6,799 nt of DNA from Alphaproteobacteria bacterium UBA5343 (GTDB lineage Bacteria; Pseudomonadota; Alphaproteobacteria; RF32; UBA5343): assembly GCA_002410125.1 (NCBI GenBank), contig DHQH01000044.1, forward strand, positions 18,666 to 25,464, given 5' to 3'. The notes beneath the pieces were generated by a model. The model was not told where the DNA came from and did no database searches. It was given only the letters and a program-made list of their open reading frames with translations. Below are positions 6,262 to 6,799 of the stretch, one piece after another. Numbering within the stretch: the first letter of the stretch is position 1; each line of letters opens with the position of its first letter. Made by a program: the position numbers and the translations under genes.

Positions 6262-6269
6262 AATCTTAT
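6251..6269 (+). repeat. AATCTTAT direct repeat over the -10 region
   Basis: AATCTTAT occurs at 6251-6258 and again at 6262-6269, an 11-bp period or about one helical turn. The pair covers the -10 box and predicted start of the plus-strand promoter. CAATAA (6247-6252) and TTATTG (6266-6271) bracket it as an inverted repeat. The position would suit a repressor operator, but the AT richness makes coincidence quite possible. Confidence 0.25.
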
Positions 6270-6290
6270 TGTTACTGGAGTTAGACAAAA

Positions 6291-6799
6291 ATGAAATCAC
6301 CTTATAAAATTTCTACAGAAATTACCCCTGTTTACAGTAGTGATGACATAGCAAGAGTTTATCAAATCGAAGAAAATAAACTAAAACACTATAATAACGG
6401 GTTTGTAAGAGGAATTGGTATACAATTTCCTGTAGGGACTATATGGGATATTGATAAATCATATGATGCTTCAGGCATTGAAGTAAATATTGGTAGACCA
6501 GTAGGTATTGAAGAATTCAAAAAAGCCAGATTTTTCATCGATGGTAGAAATCTAGATTCTGATCTAACAAAAATAGCACCACATCTTTATAAAGTTCCAT
6601 CGGAGCAATCAGCATTCAAAAGAATAGAAATTTTGAAACAAAGATTCAAACAACAAAATATCCAGTATATACTCGGTGGAAATAGCTTTTTAGGGGTTCC
6701 TAAAAATAAAGAATTTTATGGTAAAGCAGCCGAAGTTGAAGCTCTAAATGATGCTATGAGAAAACAATTTATGTTAGAAGGTGTTGATTGTTCAGGGCT
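6291..6799 (+). CDS. NlpC/P60-like cysteine peptidase, 3' end cut off
   Basis: The reading frame is open from the ATG at 6291 to the window edge (169 codons plus 2 nt), with GGAG (6277-6280) ten nucleotides upstream and a strong promoter before it. The last complete residues, VDCSG (165-169) with a final CT that must encode Leu, give DCSGL, the catalytic-cysteine motif of NlpC/P60 (peptidase C40; Cys167). QYILGG at 125-130 matches the YxxGG element that normally lies shortly before it. These enzymes cleave D-gamma-Glu to diamino-acid bonds in peptidoglycan peptides. The His and polar catalytic residues would lie beyond 6799. The N-terminal 115 residues could hold SH3-like domains, as in YkfC-type peptidases, but I cannot confirm this. 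No signal peptide is seen. About 34 residues separate YxxGG and DCSG, far more than usual. Divergence from a VanX-type dipeptidase supports a role in muropeptide breakdown. Confidence 0.7.
   Translation, partial: MKSPYKISTEITPVYSSDDIARVYQIEENKLKHYNNGFVRGIGIQFPVGTIWDIDKSYDASGIEVNIGRPVGIEEFKKARFFIDGRNLDSDLTKIAPHLYKVPSEQSAFKRIEILKQRFKQQNIQYILGGNSFLGVPKNKEFYGKAAEVEALNDAMRKQFMLEGVDCSG

Overview
The window is AT-rich, densely packed bacterial DNA. It holds a Gram-negative signature, a CMP-KDO synthetase (KdsB) for LPS, together with short intergenic gaps, an Na+/solute symporter, a leucine-rich-repeat-like orphan protein and a palindromic repeat with GGATCCAGAATC-type ends. This combination suggests a host-associated proteobacterium with a small genome, and a Rickettsiales-like or other AT-rich alphaproteobacterium is my best guess. 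The lineage is inferred from style and gene content only. No rRNA or other marker gene is present to prove it.

Layout from left to right. Positions 1-166 are a noncoding 3' region with an intrinsic terminator for minus-strand transcripts. Positions 167-1528 (minus) encode an SSS-family sodium/solute symporter. A 96-bp gap with face-to-face promoters separates it from a plus-strand orphan (1625-2350), which has degenerate LRR-like repeats and a very basic C-terminus. Next on the plus strand is a tight two-gene unit, kdsB (2423-3283) and a histidine-phosphatase-superfamily gene (3286-3924), only 2 nt apart. Positions 3925-4063 are a convergent intergenic region with a palindromic repeat and a strong bidirectional terminator.

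From the right, a minus-strand operon reads M15D D-Ala-D-Ala dipeptidase (6177-5539), then TatD-family metal-dependent hydrolase (5552-4779), then TcdA tRNA t6A dehydratase (4786-4064). Both gene junctions overlap, by 14 bp and 8 bp. Divergently from the operon, under a near-consensus promoter (TTGACA-N17-TATAAA), starts a plus-strand gene cut by the window edge at 6799. It carries the YxxGG and DCSGL landmarks of an NlpC/P60 cysteine peptidase.

Two functional themes stand out. One is LPS inner-core sugar activation: kdsB coupled to an RHG-type phosphatase whose second catalytic histidine appears to be replaced. The other is handling of peptidoglycan peptides: a VanX-type dipeptidase divergent from an NlpC/P60 peptidase, neither with an obvious signal peptide, which hints at cytoplasmic muropeptide recycling. 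I see no clearly new multi-gene system such as a defence, CRISPR or secretion locus. The most unusual points are the altered phosphatase active site, the insertion in the NlpC/P60 core and the LRR orphan.
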